In this document: positions 33,620 through 45,414 of the stretch, one piece after another | How positions within the stretch are numbered: position 1 is the stretch's first letter | Layout of the letters: the number at the start of each line of letters is the position of its first letter | Source of the DNA: Eulemur rufifrons | Lineage: Eukaryota > Chordata > Mammalia > Primates > Lemuridae | Reading direction: 5' to 3' | DNA: 64,000 nt | NCBI RefSeq assembly: GCF_041146395.1 | Contig: NC_090986.1 | Location: forward strand, 48,024,001-48,088,000 | Notes under the pieces: generated by a model | The model's input: the letters and a program-made list of their open reading frames with translations, nothing else | Databases searched by the model: none | Told to the model about the DNA's origin: nothing | Made by a program: the position numbers and the translations under genes

Positions 33620-35960
33620 TTTATCTGAGCCTGAAAGTGGTGAGAACTGAGAATCTCTATAGTTTCCCTAACGCTGGACTTGGCTGAGACAGATACTCTG
33701 CTCTACCCACAGTAGGTGCGGTGGAGGCCAGGTTAGCATCTCAAGGATGTCCGATACAGTAAGTGGTATTAGAAGATTAAAGGACATTTGTGGCAGCCAT
33801 GGATCTCCATTTGATAAGCACCCCAACTCAGGAGATGGGTGGGACTGAGCAAAGCTGTTGGAGGAGCATGTACATTAGATTTCATGTCTTCCATTCCTTG
33901 TGTCCCTCAGATCTGTTCACATTCTTGAATAATATATAAATATCACTCTAAGAAGAAAATAAGATTGCACCACTTCTTTACCAAGAATGGAGGAAGAAAT
34001 TCCATCATGTGAGGTGGAAGCAGTTGCAGAATTCTAAAAAAGTATCACAGAGGGTTAGCAAACAATCTACACTTCTTGTCACTGCAGATGCTCCTGAGCT
34101 ATGATGGACATTCCTCCATCCACTAATTTTAGATTCACCACTTCTAGCCCCTTTGACTAATATTTCACCTTGCTTAGTGGATCAGGCATTCTAAAGGTCA
34201 TCAAACTGTAAAGCTGGCAGGAGTAGAGAAGACAAACCCATATCCACAGTAAGTATCAATTTCAGTGAAGGCATCTTTGTTCTCTCCAAAGTGGAAGGTG
34301 CCTGTATGCTTTCATACAAACACTGTATGTTTCCTTTGAGTAATAGTGTCAGCCCTGGTCTACAACTCAGCATTTGGGCATTCTATAGTAGCTAACCCAG
34401 CCTTTGAAATAAGCAACCCATAATTTTTGACAAGTACCTACCCTCCAGCCATGCCACCATAGCTATTCTGTTCATAGGCTCATTTCACAGGTAATGGGCT
34501 AGCTGAACAAACAGGCTTGCTGACATGCACAGTATAGCTCATGCTGTCCACCTGGTTTTTGAGAGCCTGCTCTGTGGTATAAGGTCACGGGTGGGCATTA
34601 ATATGAGACACAAAGATCTGCATACTTTGTGCCCTCTCCCATAAGTTCATCCATATAACTCTTCTCTAGACATCCTTATCCTTAATCTTCCATGTTTATT
34701 TCTTCCCAGCCATTCTCCTCTACACAGAATTTCAAGTTTATCCATATATTAGATGATATCTCCCTCTGTGCAAAGGGGATGACTGAGTATTTTGCTCACA
34801 GATTTGCCCTCTGATATGATTTGATTTCATTAATGTCTTTCAGGGCCACCTATGAATGGGGGTATAATGTGGCAGCAGTTCATTTACTGATAATGCCAAC
34901 ATATTGTGATGTTCCATCTGTGAGCCAGGCCTACGTCTTTTCTTCCTCTGTCAATTGGTCAAAAGTTACCCTCCATAAGGACATAGTTGTGAGTTGAAGG
35001 GTAAACATTGAATAAACAGAAGTAAGTGACAAGGGAGTCTGGGCCATCTGTTCATTTAATTTACTTGTGCTTTCTGGATCTGCTTCAGCCTACTCCTAAA
35101 TGTGTCACTTCTATCGAATATGCAATTGCCATACCACCTGCCTAACCTTATGACTAATTGAATTCAAAATAATTTAGTTTATAGTGGAGAGTTCTGGTTA
35201 TACAATCTCTTGGTTTTCCTTAGTCAGGTGCTCAGAAAATATCAGATGCTCAGATAAAAGCAGTTGTTGACATGTGCAGGTAAAACTATACTTTTCAAAT
35301 ATAGGGTAATTATCTGCCATGGTGGGCATGGCTTTGCTCCAGGACCCTATATTATTAGCCCATATCCAGAGACTCAACACAGCATCCTTATTTACCACAG
35401 ATTCCTCTAGCATAATTGGGTCTATGGATGAAATAGTTACAGCCTGCACTGAAGACTAGATCACTGAAGCTCATCCAAAACTGACAGCATTCAGAATTTC
35501 CTCATCAATGGTTTAGGGCTATTTTCTCAACTGATGGTGCATGTTGCCTTCATAATGCAAAGAGGCTTATGAAACACAGTAGCTCTTTCTTTGTGGTACA
35601 CAGTGCTATGAGCAACAACTTGTCTTTAATTTAATGCAGGATGCACTGGAATACCCAGATCTCTCTGAACTCCTGAAAACTTCACTAATCTGCCAGGCGC
35701 CAGGATTTATTACTATTTTCTGGCAATATCTCCCTGTCTTGACTCTCACTGGGATATAAGATACCTGTTGAGGCTACACATTTATTCTATTTTGTGGTTT
35801 AATTCTATAATCAGATTTTCGGTCTTATTTTCAGTCAAATCTATCCTGTAACTATAGATGATAAAAGTCTTCTTAAAATCTACCATAGAGGTTCTTTGGC
35901 TTTGACAGCCTATCTTAAGTTGGTAATTAGCTTTTTATGAGCTCTTCAAAGTCATACAAA
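33620..35960 (-). mobile_element. ERV-L internal region (pol), decayed, minus strand
   Basis: About 2.3 kb of a class III (ERV-L) endogenous retrovirus, read right to left. RNase H: WSKAMPTMADNYPIFEK at 35291-35341. End of RNase H: VSHINAH at 34591-34611, followed by a histidine/cysteine-poor linker with AYEQNSYGG near 34480. Integrase core: DTYCGYGF at 34235-34258. The order RNase H then integrase is that of ERV-L pol. Frames are broken by stops and frameshifts throughout, so no product is possible. Reverse transcriptase should lie to the right, where a lemur Alu interrupts at 35976; I could not confirm it. No flanking ERV-L LTRs were identified with certainty. The class III call rests on motif order and wording. 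Confidence 0.8.
34191..34373 (-). pseudogene. ERV-L integrase core remnant
   Basis: The minus strand contains an integrase-like segment with the D-T-Y-x-G-Y-G-F motif (34235-34258), which includes the first catalytic aspartate of the retroviral DDE integrase. Following residues VFSTPAS also fit, after which a TGA closes the frame. The second Asp and the Glu of the triad cannot be placed in one frame. A competing 60-codon ATG frame on the same strand is a frame-shifted shadow. Dead relic. Confidence 0.75.
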
Positions 35961-35975
35961 AGTCATACTACATAG

Positions 35976-36289
35976 GGCCGGGCGCGGTGGCTCACGCCTG
36001 TAATCCTAGCACTCTGGGAGGCCGAGGCGGGTGGATTGCTCAAGGTCAGGAGTTCGAGACCAGCCTGAGCGAGACCCCGTCTCTACTAAAAATAGAAAGA
36101 CATTATATGGACACCTAAAAATCTATATAGAAAAAATTAGCCGGGCATAGTGGCGCATGCCTGTAGTCCCAGCTACTCGGGAGGCTGAGGCAGTAGGATC
36201 GCTTAAGCCCAGGAGTTTGAGGTTGCTGTGAGCTAAGCTGACGCCACGGCACTCACTCTAGCCTGGGCAACAAAGTGAGACTCTGTCTC

Positions 36290-36313
<24 letters not shown>
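35976..36313 (+). mobile_element. Lemur-type dimeric Alu, full length, young-looking
   Basis: Starts 'ggccgggcgcggtggctcacgcc' with most CpGs intact and ends in a pure A-tail of about 27. Perfect 16-bp duplications 'aaaagtcatactacat' lie at 35958-35973 and 36314-36329. It has the lemur linker ('gacattatatggacacctaaaaatctatatagaaa') and lacks the six bases 'aagagc' in 'gcctgagcgagacc', a state it shares with the Alu at 47900. Intact CpGs and a long pure A-tail suggest a relatively recent insertion. It sits next to the ERV-L pol relic and probably splits it. Confidence 0.97.
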
Positions 36314-36320
<7 letters not shown>

Positions 36321-36329
36321 ATACTACAT

Positions 36330-37030
36330 TATTAAATGTTTAATTGTAACTGGCCTTAGACTGATCAACTGCAGTTGTCTTACATTTACACCTCAATTGA
36401 AAACATAACTAACTATGATGCTATTAAATACAAGGAGTTATTAACACCCTACTTAGCAAATGAAACATGGTGCTATTTCATTCAGTGTGAAGCCTACTCT
36501 AAAAGCTCTACATCCTGCAAGTTGACTTGCCAGGGCCTGTTTGGTCAATTCTTTCAGTTCAATTTCCCTTGAAAATGTGGCTTTAGCAGAGGCTTGCATG
36601 ACAATGCTTTGTTGTCCTATGAAATCCTAGGTAGCAAGTGGGAAGTAAAAGTGGATGCACAACAAGGATTCAGAGAAAGCCAATGCAAGGTTTGTTATTG
36701 AACTGGCCCCAGCTTTACTTGGTGTCATACCTGGGCTTGGACTTAAAAGCTGCTGCAACTCCGACTGCAGTGGAAATGATGGAGACTGCCCAGTCCTTAG
36801 CCTAGGAGTAGTGAGACAGCCAGCAGTGTTTAGTTATTTAGTGGTGAGGTAGAGGAAGATGCTGTGGCCTTTTATTGCTCAGACAACAGGGGAGGAGAGT
36901 GGGGATTAGAGAATCTAGGTGGGTACATAAACTGGGTCTGATAACATAAATTACAAAGTATAGATCTAAATTTTGAAGATTGGACAAATTATATTTTCCT
37001 TAGTATATTTTGGGTTTTATTGTTAGACTA
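36330..37030. other. Unassigned sequence between Alu and solo LTR
   Basis: May include further ERV-L internal sequence upstream of RNase H, but no motif could be read on the minus strand. Plus-strand frames of 65 codons (36375-36572 and 36655-36852) match nothing known. Confidence 0.4.
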
Positions 37031-37034
37031 GTCA
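37031..37034. repeat. 4-bp target duplication GTCA, left copy
   Basis: GTCA precedes the TG start of the LTR and recurs directly after its CA end at 37757-37760. A 4-bp duplication is usual for gammaretrovirus-like (class I) ERVs. Confidence 0.6.
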
Positions 37035-37756
37035 TGTGAGGTAGATAGTGTGGGATTCGGGTCTCCTAGGGAAGAAAGTGGGTGCCTTCCCTTGGTGCTG
37101 CCTCAAGCAATTGCCCCACCTGGGAAGAAGGACAAGGGTGGGCTCCAGGCCCCCATCTTGGTGTCGCCCAACTTAATTCTGTACCCAGTGACTGCCATAC
37201 CTGGGAGAGGAGGAAACGCCCTACCTATCTACCTATCAGAACTTAGCAGGCCAACTGAAAAAGAAGGCAGAGGACTCCATAGCCCGCAGGCCAAGTGGCA
37301 TTGGTATAATAGAGTCTGGAAGGTGATTTAAAACAACTTAAGACTAAATACCATGTCATTAGCTTAAATCTACCTTGCGGTTTACCCTGCCAAATGGACT
37401 TTCAGAGAGGCTCATGGGAGATCTGCAGAAAGACTCAGGTCATATAACTCCCAATTGTCCCTCAAAGTAGTTCCATGATCACATCTGAACTATGGGAAAG
37501 TCCCTATCTGGACCCAATAAAACAAGACCCAGACCATAACCAAGGTCTCTTTTGCTACAACAAGGGGTCCAGTCGTCAACTGTGGCATGTGTATCTTGCT
37601 CTATAAATCTATACCCTGCCTTTTCTCTATAATCCTATATTGCTCCACCTCAATAAGTTTCACCTTGTGCTTGCCTTACTTTGGTATGTCTGGTCATTCT
37701 TGGGCCAAGAGCACACCAAGAACCGAGAACACAGAACAAGACTGCCAAACCCAACA
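37035..37756 (+). mobile_element. Solo LTR of a class I-like endogenous retrovirus
   Basis: A 722-bp unit beginning TGTGAGGTAG and ending CCCAACA, bounded by GTCA on both sides. Internally it has the architecture of a gamma-type LTR: a GC-richer U3 (37050-37320), CCAAT-like 'cccaataaaa' near 37512, a TATA box (TATAAAT, 37602-37608), a polyadenylation-like AATAAG (37652-37657), and a U5 with 'cttactttggtatgtctggtc' and 'caccaagaaccgagaac'. No gag or primer-binding site follows, so it is a solo LTR left by recombination. A 93-codon frame at 37050-37331 lies within U3 and is not called as a gene. I cannot name the family; it may be strepsirrhine-specific. Confidence 0.75.
37602..37657 (+). promoter_or_regulatory. 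LTR TATA box and polyadenylation-type signal
   Basis: TATAAAT at 37602 and AATAAG at 37652, about 50 bp apart, with a GT-rich stretch ('ttggtatgtctgg') downstream from 37681. The arrangement matches U3/R/U5 of gamma-type LTRs, placing transcription start near 37630. AATAAG is a non-canonical variant of AATAAA. Confidence 0.55.
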
Positions 37757-37864
37757 GTCAGACCTAGATTACTAGTAACTGTTGGTATCATTTTCTTCAG
37801 ATATTTTGTATATTAGGAAGTTAGATACATTTTCTTTAATTTTTTACTACAGGACACATATTAT

Positions 37865-37995
37865 TATTTCCAGTTTAGAAATGTAGTAAATGAAACCAAG
37901 GTGAAATAACATTCCATTATCAGACAGTTAGTCTTTGTCATTCCAACCTAGTCTGACGTTAAAGCCTATTCTTTTTCTATGACAGCATGACAAAA
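37865..37995 (+). mobile_element. MIR SINE, 3' half
   Basis: 'attattatttccagtttagaaatgtagtaaatgaaaccaaggtgaaataac', then 'tccaacctagtctgacgttaaagcctattctttttctatgacagcatgac' matches the MIR core and its 3' end ('cccaggtctgactcc.aagccc.tgctctt..ccactacac'). Confidence 0.78.
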
Positions 37996-37999
37996 AAAA

Positions 38000-38600
38000 A
38001 AAAATGCTGCTTGTCCATTACTTTGTAGTGTAAAAAATATGAATATCTATATTGTCTCTTTTAAACTTGTAAAATAAATTTGGCATAATTTATTACTCTT
38101 GATGGGTAAAAAACATGAAGTTCTTAGAGGCTAACCATCACACCCAAGTTCACATTCGTTGAAAGCAGAAAATTAAGAAAATGCTTTCACCACAAATCTG
38201 CAAATTCAGTAAGTCACCATATGGACTCCAGGAAACAGAAACAATTTAAAATGTGGCTCACCTTTATATTATGCATCATATTTTCCCAGTGTTCATTCCT
38301 CACTTCTGCCTACCAATTTGGTTATATTTTTTTCCTATTAAAAAGGAAGGCAAAACTCAGTGAAGAGCTGCCATAAGATAGACTTTACTTGGAAAGCATT
38401 CCTACTAATGGAATACCACAGAAAAATACAGTAACTCATAATGTCTAAGAGGAGGGTGTCTCTATAAATTCTTTTGCAATGATTAATAAATCAGTTTTCT
38501 CTTCCTGCATTAGTAGCAATTTCTAGATGTAACAGGGTGGTCTGTGGTAATAATAAAGGTGCTCTTGGGGTTTGTAGTGAGACATTCAAGTATGAATATA
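38000..38600. other. Unassigned sequence with possible MIR trace
   Basis: 38103-38180 ('gggtaaaaaacatgaagttcttagaggctaaccatcacacccaagttcaca') may be a further decayed MIR core; too weak to call. An A-run lies at 37992-38003. Confidence 0.4.
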
Positions 38601-38604
38601 TCCA

Positions 38605-38750
38605 ACAGAGGCAGACAGACCTGGGAGCTAAACCTTGTATTGTCAATTAGTAGCTACAAGACTGAAGGGGAGTTAAGGAGCCTTTCTGAACTCAGTTTTC
38701 TAATGTGTAAAATGGAGACATCTAACTTCCACATAAAATGGGAATATTCA
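38605..38750 (+). mobile_element. MIR SINE
   Basis: 'gacagacctgggagctaaaccttgtattgtcaattagtagctacaagactgaaggggagttaaggagcctttctgaactcagttttctaatgtgtaaaatggaga' is the MIR head-to-core order. Confidence 0.82.
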
Positions 38751-38774
38751 ATTTGTACCAATGAAAGGTAACAT

Positions 38775-40372
38775 TTACAATTGGCTTGTTAGATGCTTAG
38801 TTCCAGATTCCTCAACACCTGGCACCTGTGGTTTAATTTCAATATTTTAAATTTTTATTGTATTGTGTATATATTTTAGAAAAGACAAGCGTTTTCCTTT
38901 TATTGCCAATACTCATGTATTCCCACAAAGCTGGGCACTCATAAGGTTAGCTCTGAGTTGCTAGCTAATTAATCTGAAAATCCTATATACCCACAGGAAT
39001 TAAATTCTTATTTTTATCATAAGTCACTCACTAAAAATAAAGAGCTGTTTTAGGTTGTGTAAAACATTGATTAATTATCTATCACAAAGAAAGAGTCCAG
39101 GGATATGTAAACTCTTTGCATTTCAGTAGTAGAGTATTTAATTCAAATCACTAAACTGAGTTATTTTACGGTTGAGGATGAAAAAAAAATGAGTTCTTGA
39201 CTATGAGAAAGGGGTAACAGAACACAGGAGAATGACCCTATTCCCCATTTCTGCAGCAGCATGTGAAGTCTGTTGCTGTGAAGTGATTGAACAAAATCAC
39301 ATATGGGGAGAGGCAACAGCTGTCTCCATAAAGCCTTTGGCCTCCTGCTGCCCTCTGTCCTAGAGGCAGACGTGGTGGTTGATGGCTGCCCACCATGCTA
39401 TACTTTATTGCTTCATTGACTGTGTTGCAAATGCTGACAATAGTTTACCAGCCGCAAAGAAATTATTTGATTTACTCAAGTTCCTTTGCTACCATTTCAG
39501 AGTCTTGCATGTCCTTGGTTAAATGGTGCCCTTGTAAAATTGCAAGGCAAAAAATAAACTGTTTTCCCCTTAACCAAATAGATATAGTGCTGTGATGTGA
39601 AATTACTGGAAAAAAAATGTGATTTGAGGAAATTACAGTTCCTTGTTTAGTATGTATTGTGCATGCCCTACAGCTTTCCCTAACCAGTAGCTCCCAATTT
39701 CATTTAAATTGTAATGATTTCCTTTAAGGACAATTAAGTTGCCTAAGAGCAGTGCATGCATACTAATGTCGTAGAGGCAAGGCTTAGTGTAGAAGAGAGT
39801 AATAACTGTTTATTAATATGATAATTAAGTGTTAATGCTTAGCAACCTAATGATATCTGTTAAATAACTTACATTTTGGAGCCAAATCCTGGCAAATGGA
39901 ATTCTATTAAAAATAACAAAATGGAGTGAATATAAAAATAAATGATGCTAATCTGCCATTAATTCACATATATTTTCTGATTTGCATCTCATATGAAAGA
40001 AGTCCCCTATTCTCTCTTTTCTACCAAATATGCGAAACCAGTGTAATTATCCATGGCCATTTCAAAGAGTTTTTTCTGCTTGTGGACATTTATATATATT
40101 CAAAAGGAAAAGAAGTTATAAAAAGTAAACATGAAGATGAATATCATTTTAGGATATCTTTTTAAAGCCATTCTTTTGAAAATATACATATTCTAGATTT
40201 TCTAAAAATTCTAATATAAGAAAACAAAACATCTAAAATGTGGTATTCAAAATTTTAACACTTTCTATGGGTCCTAATTCGCAAGCCTTAAATTGTCATT
40301 CTTCTTTTCATAAACTATTCCATAAATAATAGACACTTGCGATTTTCCCAGTATTATGTGATTTTTTTCTTT
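38775..40372. other. Unassigned, probably single-copy sequence
   Basis: No gene called. The section 39220-39600 has balanced composition; 39600-39980 has clustered TAAT/AATTA homeodomain-type words ('ggacaattaagttgcc', 'ataattaagtgttaatgc') and no repeat signature, and is noted in the findings as a possible conserved non-coding element. Confidence 0.45.
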
Positions 40373-40387
40373 TTAAAATTCATTTTT

Positions 40388-40719
<332 letters not shown>

Positions 40720-40732
40720 AAAATTCATTTTT

Positions 40733-43700
40733 AAATTTTAAAATGTATATCCTTAACCCTTTAGTATTAATAATATATTGTCAGTGATATGTATATTTGA
40801 CAGTGTCATTATCCATTCCTAATTAAGAAAGTTCTAGCCAATGTTAAGTGCTGAGAGAACAAATAGAAATTGTCAGTGTTCTCACAAAAAGGATGAGAGA
40901 AGATTTGCTCTACAAGTGTGAGGTCACTTCTATAAATTTAATGAGTAAGCATTTCATGTGTTGGTGTGTTACATCCTTTTGGATGCTCCCACACTTCTCT
41001 GCAGGTTGAAATGAGATATAACAGTATCTTATTCATTGAGTGATTTTTGCTCTCTGATCTGTAATCTGAACCTAGCAACAAAAGGAGGAAAATATCCCAA
41101 CAAAAACCACATTCTTGAAATCCTGTTTTTCTTGCACTGTGTCAAACCTCTTTCTTTATTATTGTTTTGTTGCCCAAGTGTACAAACTCACTGAATAGAG
41201 TGCTCTGAAGAAGACAAAATGCCTGGTGAAGTTCTTTTCAGAAAATGATGTATATAAATGTATATAGAAATAAGTCAGTCAAATGCTTAGTGGATTTAAT
41301 AAAAAGGAGGACTAGAAATATTTATTGAATTTAATAGCAAGAACTTTTTAATGACCTTAAAAAGGGCAATATTCTTGGAGTATTAGGAGCTAGATCAGAC
41401 TGCAGTGGGATGAAGAGTGAATTGGGTTAAATTAAATCACAAAGAAATTAAAACAAAAAATAATGTTTATGAGGCTTGGGTATAAACAAACGGAGAGAGA
41501 CGACGGGGCATTAGTTAGAGGGGCAATATAGACTTGAGCACTATTTTAAAGACAGAGAATACATTTACTTTATATGATGAGAAGTTCAAAGAATAGTTAT
41601 TGAGCAAAGTGGTGTAAGATTAGTAGGAAAGGAGTAAGAAATGATGAAACAAGGTCCCTGAAGAAGTAAAATGAGATGAGGGAGGACAAATGGGGATTTT
41701 GGCCCTGAGTTCTATAGGAGCACTTGTCTCTGAAAGTGAAGGAAGGAAGGTGAAGTGGTTGTATTTTTAGTTTGAAAGCTGAAATCTCATACCAAATTGC
41801 CTTAAAATATTCAGTGAAATAAAACGCACTGTTATCTAACCTTTTCTTTACTGCAAGTAGTTTTATGTTTGATGTGTTTCTCTTCAAAATACTAAGCAGT
41901 CGAGTTTTTAAACTACAGACTTTAACAGAACAATCGTCATTATTCTCCTTTAGTCTGAAGACCTCTCAACCTTGAAGGTTGTTTCTGGTCTAGTTAGTCA
42001 TTCCTATTTCTAACTTCTGGCACAAGTTATTGTCTTGGGTCTTTCTTTCAGTCTCTAGGGTAGTGAGGTATTCTTTCCTATTTGGCCCCAAGTTCATCCC
42101 TTTGGCTTCTGGTCAAAATTATGCTGACATACTGTCTACCTCCTTGCAAACTTGGCTGATATCCATAATGTAAGTGGAGAAGGCTTCCGTCTCTTGGCTA
42201 ATTCTTCTATTCAAACAGGGACATAAGTCCTGCTTCCTGCCTTAAAACATGCTAGATATTTTCTTTTCCTACTTTTTCTGCCTTATAAAAGGGAAGACAT
42301 GTATCTTATCTTGTACAAAATGTTATAAAGAAGAAAAGGCAGATAGAAAAATAAAAGATTGCTTTTGCTATAAATGCTAGTTAGCCATTTATATTCAGGA
42401 GTTTGAACTTTCCATTAATATTCCAAGAGCTTGGAAGTTTTTTGTTATTTAATGCATGCCTCCTGAGAAATAAGTGAAGGAATAGGATCCAGATCTCTTG
42501 AAACAGAGAATAATAGTTCGATTAAGTTGCAGTTTAAATGAATTTTTATTTGATTTCGTGATTGAGTAGAATAGAATTTGTGTGTATGATCTAGCCATGT
42601 GGAAATACTAAAAATAACATACTCCAATAAAAATGTTTCCACAGAAGGTTATGTTGGAGGCCAAACTCAGCTCAAGGAAAACTAGAAAACCAAGAAGTCT
42701 GGAGACAGCATATCACCAAAAGTTTTCCTTGTGGTCCTAGTGGGCAAACACATGTGCCAATGGTTTGGGGTTGGGTAAATGACTAACAGGCGAGTTTACT
42801 AAAGGATTCTAAATGTGCACAAAAATTTATTTCTAAGTGCCAGATGTTTCTGTTATATTTATTTTTCTTAATCAGATTTCCTAATATGACTTTGTGTCAA
42901 GGGCTTATAAAAAATTCCATATACTGCCTAGTCCAATGAGATTATTCAGTGGACCACACTGTACGGGAGATCATATTAGTGAGACACTAAATCAGAAAGC
43001 TTCATGCTAGTGAAAGTATCATGGATACTTTAGTTTTTAAATGGAAACTAAACAATAAACTATTGATTTCATGTATCAAATTGAGCCCATATATTTACAT
43101 GTCTTCCCTGTATAAGGGAAGAAATTATCAAGTAAATGTGGTAAGTTCTACAACAGCACTAGAAAAAAAATAAAAAAAAAAAAACACAGAATCAGTGCTA
43201 TCAATAGAACAAAACTTGAATTAATGTTTGTAATAGAGGAACCAAATGGGATTGGATTAAGGAAAAAGTCAATTCGATTTACACAGCATTTGATTACATA
43301 TATCAAAAGAAGAACAAACAGAAACGAGTAGATTTGTTGATCCCTCCCCCCAAAACATGCACATCTCTGTGTGAGTTTTGTGGGTGGTAGGAATTGAAGA
43401 AGTTTAGAAACCACACCAGGACCAAAACTGTGATTTACATTCTTAGGGTTACTTGATGACTCAAGTAGACAGTCTAAGATGGAGAATCTACTAAAAAAGG
43501 CAAGGAAACAGTTTTCCAATGAAATGTTAGACTGTGACTACACCTATAACTACAGAAGAAGAAAAACCTTCAGTAAGTAGTGAAATCTCCAAATCAGAAA
43601 AGTTTCCACTTCAACATCTTTCCAAAATTCTACTCATTCAGGCTGCAAAGCATTCTTAATTCCCCACAGGAAAAAGACGAAAGAGTGTAGAAATTATGGG

Positions 43701-43925
43701 GCAGTAGGCAGATATTAGGTCAAAAATGTAAGGTACCCTATTAGCACCCTCCACTGAGCCCAGCCAGATACCACATTCATCCTCGGGAAAGATGCTGGAG
43801 TGACTTCTACCCACTAGCTTCTATCATCAGAGGTTTCTGCCCCACCCTAGCATTCATTTGGAGAATTCTCCAAGCATAGAAGAGAATTCAGTGATGAGTA
43901 GCAAAAAAGTTCACCATGCTGTTCA
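40733..43925. other. Unassigned non-coding sequence
   Basis: No gene or named repeat over about 3.2 kb. A minus-strand 96-codon frame (41597-41887) and a 123-codon frame (43148-43519) lack known domains and have random-looking composition. An A-rich tract is at 43162-43186. Confidence 0.45.
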
Positions 43926-43929
43926 TGTC

Positions 43930-44140
43930 CTCGGTACCGAAAACACAAAACGAAAACCTCAAAACTTATTGTAATGCCATAGTCCAGACTCATAAATATC
44001 ATATTCTCTGAACCCATCATAATAAAACTAGAAATTAACAACAAAAAGCCAAACAAAACAAAACGACTGATCACTTAGAAATTTAACAGCACTTGTTAAT
44101 AAATCTGGGATTAAAAACCAATTCAAAAATTCAACTACAG
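43930..44140 (+). mobile_element. Possible old L1 ORF2 fragment
   Basis: 'cataataaaactagaaattaacaacaaaaag' followed by 'cacttagaaatttaacagcac' resembles the L1 ORF2 stretch around '...aataaaactagaaatcaataacaag...acatggaaattaaacaac'. Flanks are too diverged to extend. Confidence 0.4.
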
Positions 44141-44338
44141 AAGTACACTACAAGGGGACTACAGCAGAAACGAGAGCTAATTTGCCCTTCAAAATCCCAG
44201 AGGAGCACTGAGATGTAAGTCAGCACCTAACATGAAGAGCCGAACTAAGAAGCAAGAAGCAGAGCTGAAAACCAGAGGATTAATTGAAGGTCTATAAAAG
44301 GAACAACTGTGCACAATGAATGCCAGTCTGCCACCACT

Positions 44339-44388
44339 ACACACACACACACACACACACACACATGCACACATACACACACGTACAC
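44339..44388. repeat. (CA)n microsatellite
   Basis: Pure (AC)13 to 44365, then an imperfect continuation 'tgcacacatacacacacgtacac'. Probably length-polymorphic. Overlapping minus-strand frames rich in Cys/Val are artefacts of the repeat. Confidence 0.97.
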
Positions 44389-44864
44389 AAGCTTAACTTT
44401 TGGCAAAAGGAAAAACAGTTCTTCTCTAAAGAAACTGAAATAGTAATAAAGTGACAGCAAAGGTTTCTAATGGAGTTTTAGAGTCTGAGAGTAAAAATCC
44501 TCTCTCTTCTAAGAATTTTAAAGTCCTCAACTGACAGTGCATCTGTTCACCCTAAAATGAAGACCGAAAGTCAACCCTAACTTTCCCATACTTTGAGGTC
44601 TCGGCAAACTTCTCAGTCAGGGAAGGTGAAAAATCATCTTGTATATACACCAAAAGGAGAAATCCATACCATCTTTTCAGTGCTTAATGATTAAATGTAC
44701 AACCAGAGATTTCCAGATAGATACATATATATAGAACACCATTAGCATGAAAATAACAACCAAGATTAATAAAACAAAAGCTGGATTCCCAGAGAAATAT
44801 GTAATTTAAGAGGATATTAATATATATAATTACTATATCCAGAGAAATTGGGGAAAAGTTACAT

Positions 44865-45410
44865 TTTTAAATTTTATTTTTAATTGACATAATAATTATA
44901 CATGTTTAAGGGGTACAGTGGAATGTTTTGATACATGTATACAATGTCTAAAGATCAAATCAGGGTAATTAGCATATCTATCACCTTAAACACATAATTT
45001 CTCTGTGTGGGAAACATTCAAAACATTTTCTTCTAGCTATTTGAAAAAATATAATATATTGCTGTTAACTATAGTCAACCTATAGTGCTACAGAATATTA
45101 AAAGTTATTTCTCCTTTCTAGTTGTAATTTTTTACCCATTAAGCAAACTCTTTCAATCACCATCTCCATTTCCCAGCCTGTAGAAACCACTATTCTACTC
45201 ACTACTTCTGTGAATTCGACTTTTTTAGCTCCTACATGAGTGAGAACATGCTGATTTCACCTTTTTGTGTCTGACTTATTTCACTTAACATAAAATCCTC
45301 TAGACTCATGCATGTTGCCACAAATGACAGGATTTCATTCTTTTTTGTGGCTAAATAGTATTCCATTTCTTTATCCATTCATCTCTTGATGGACAAAAGG
45401 TTACGTTTTT
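44865..45410 (-). mobile_element. L1MA-like LINE 3' end, antisense
   Basis: Top-strand complement of an L1MA 3' UTR: 'ttttaattgacataataattatacatgtttaaggggtac', 'aaagatcaaatcagggtaattagcatatctatcacc', 'gtgtgggaaacattcaaaacat', 'cttctagctatttgaaaaaat', 'ctgttaactatagtcaacctatagtgctacagaa', 'gtgagaacatgctgatttc' and 'cttgatggacaaaaggtta'. It is 5'-truncated near 45407, as usual for L1. Confidence 0.92.
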
Positions 45411-45414
45411 AACA

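Noticed and set aside
34743..34760. HILDDIS on the plus strand, resembling a reverse transcriptase active-site motif
   Set aside because: RNase H and integrase motifs on both sides lie on the minus strand, so the plus-strand match is coincidental.
37050..37331. 93-codon plus-strand frame, GC-richer than surroundings
   Set aside because: Lies entirely in the U3 part of the solo LTR.
43148..43519. 123-codon minus-strand frame with hydrophobic stretches
   Set aside because: Hydrophobicity comes from A-rich DNA read in antisense (Phe/Leu/Ile runs). No conserved motif.
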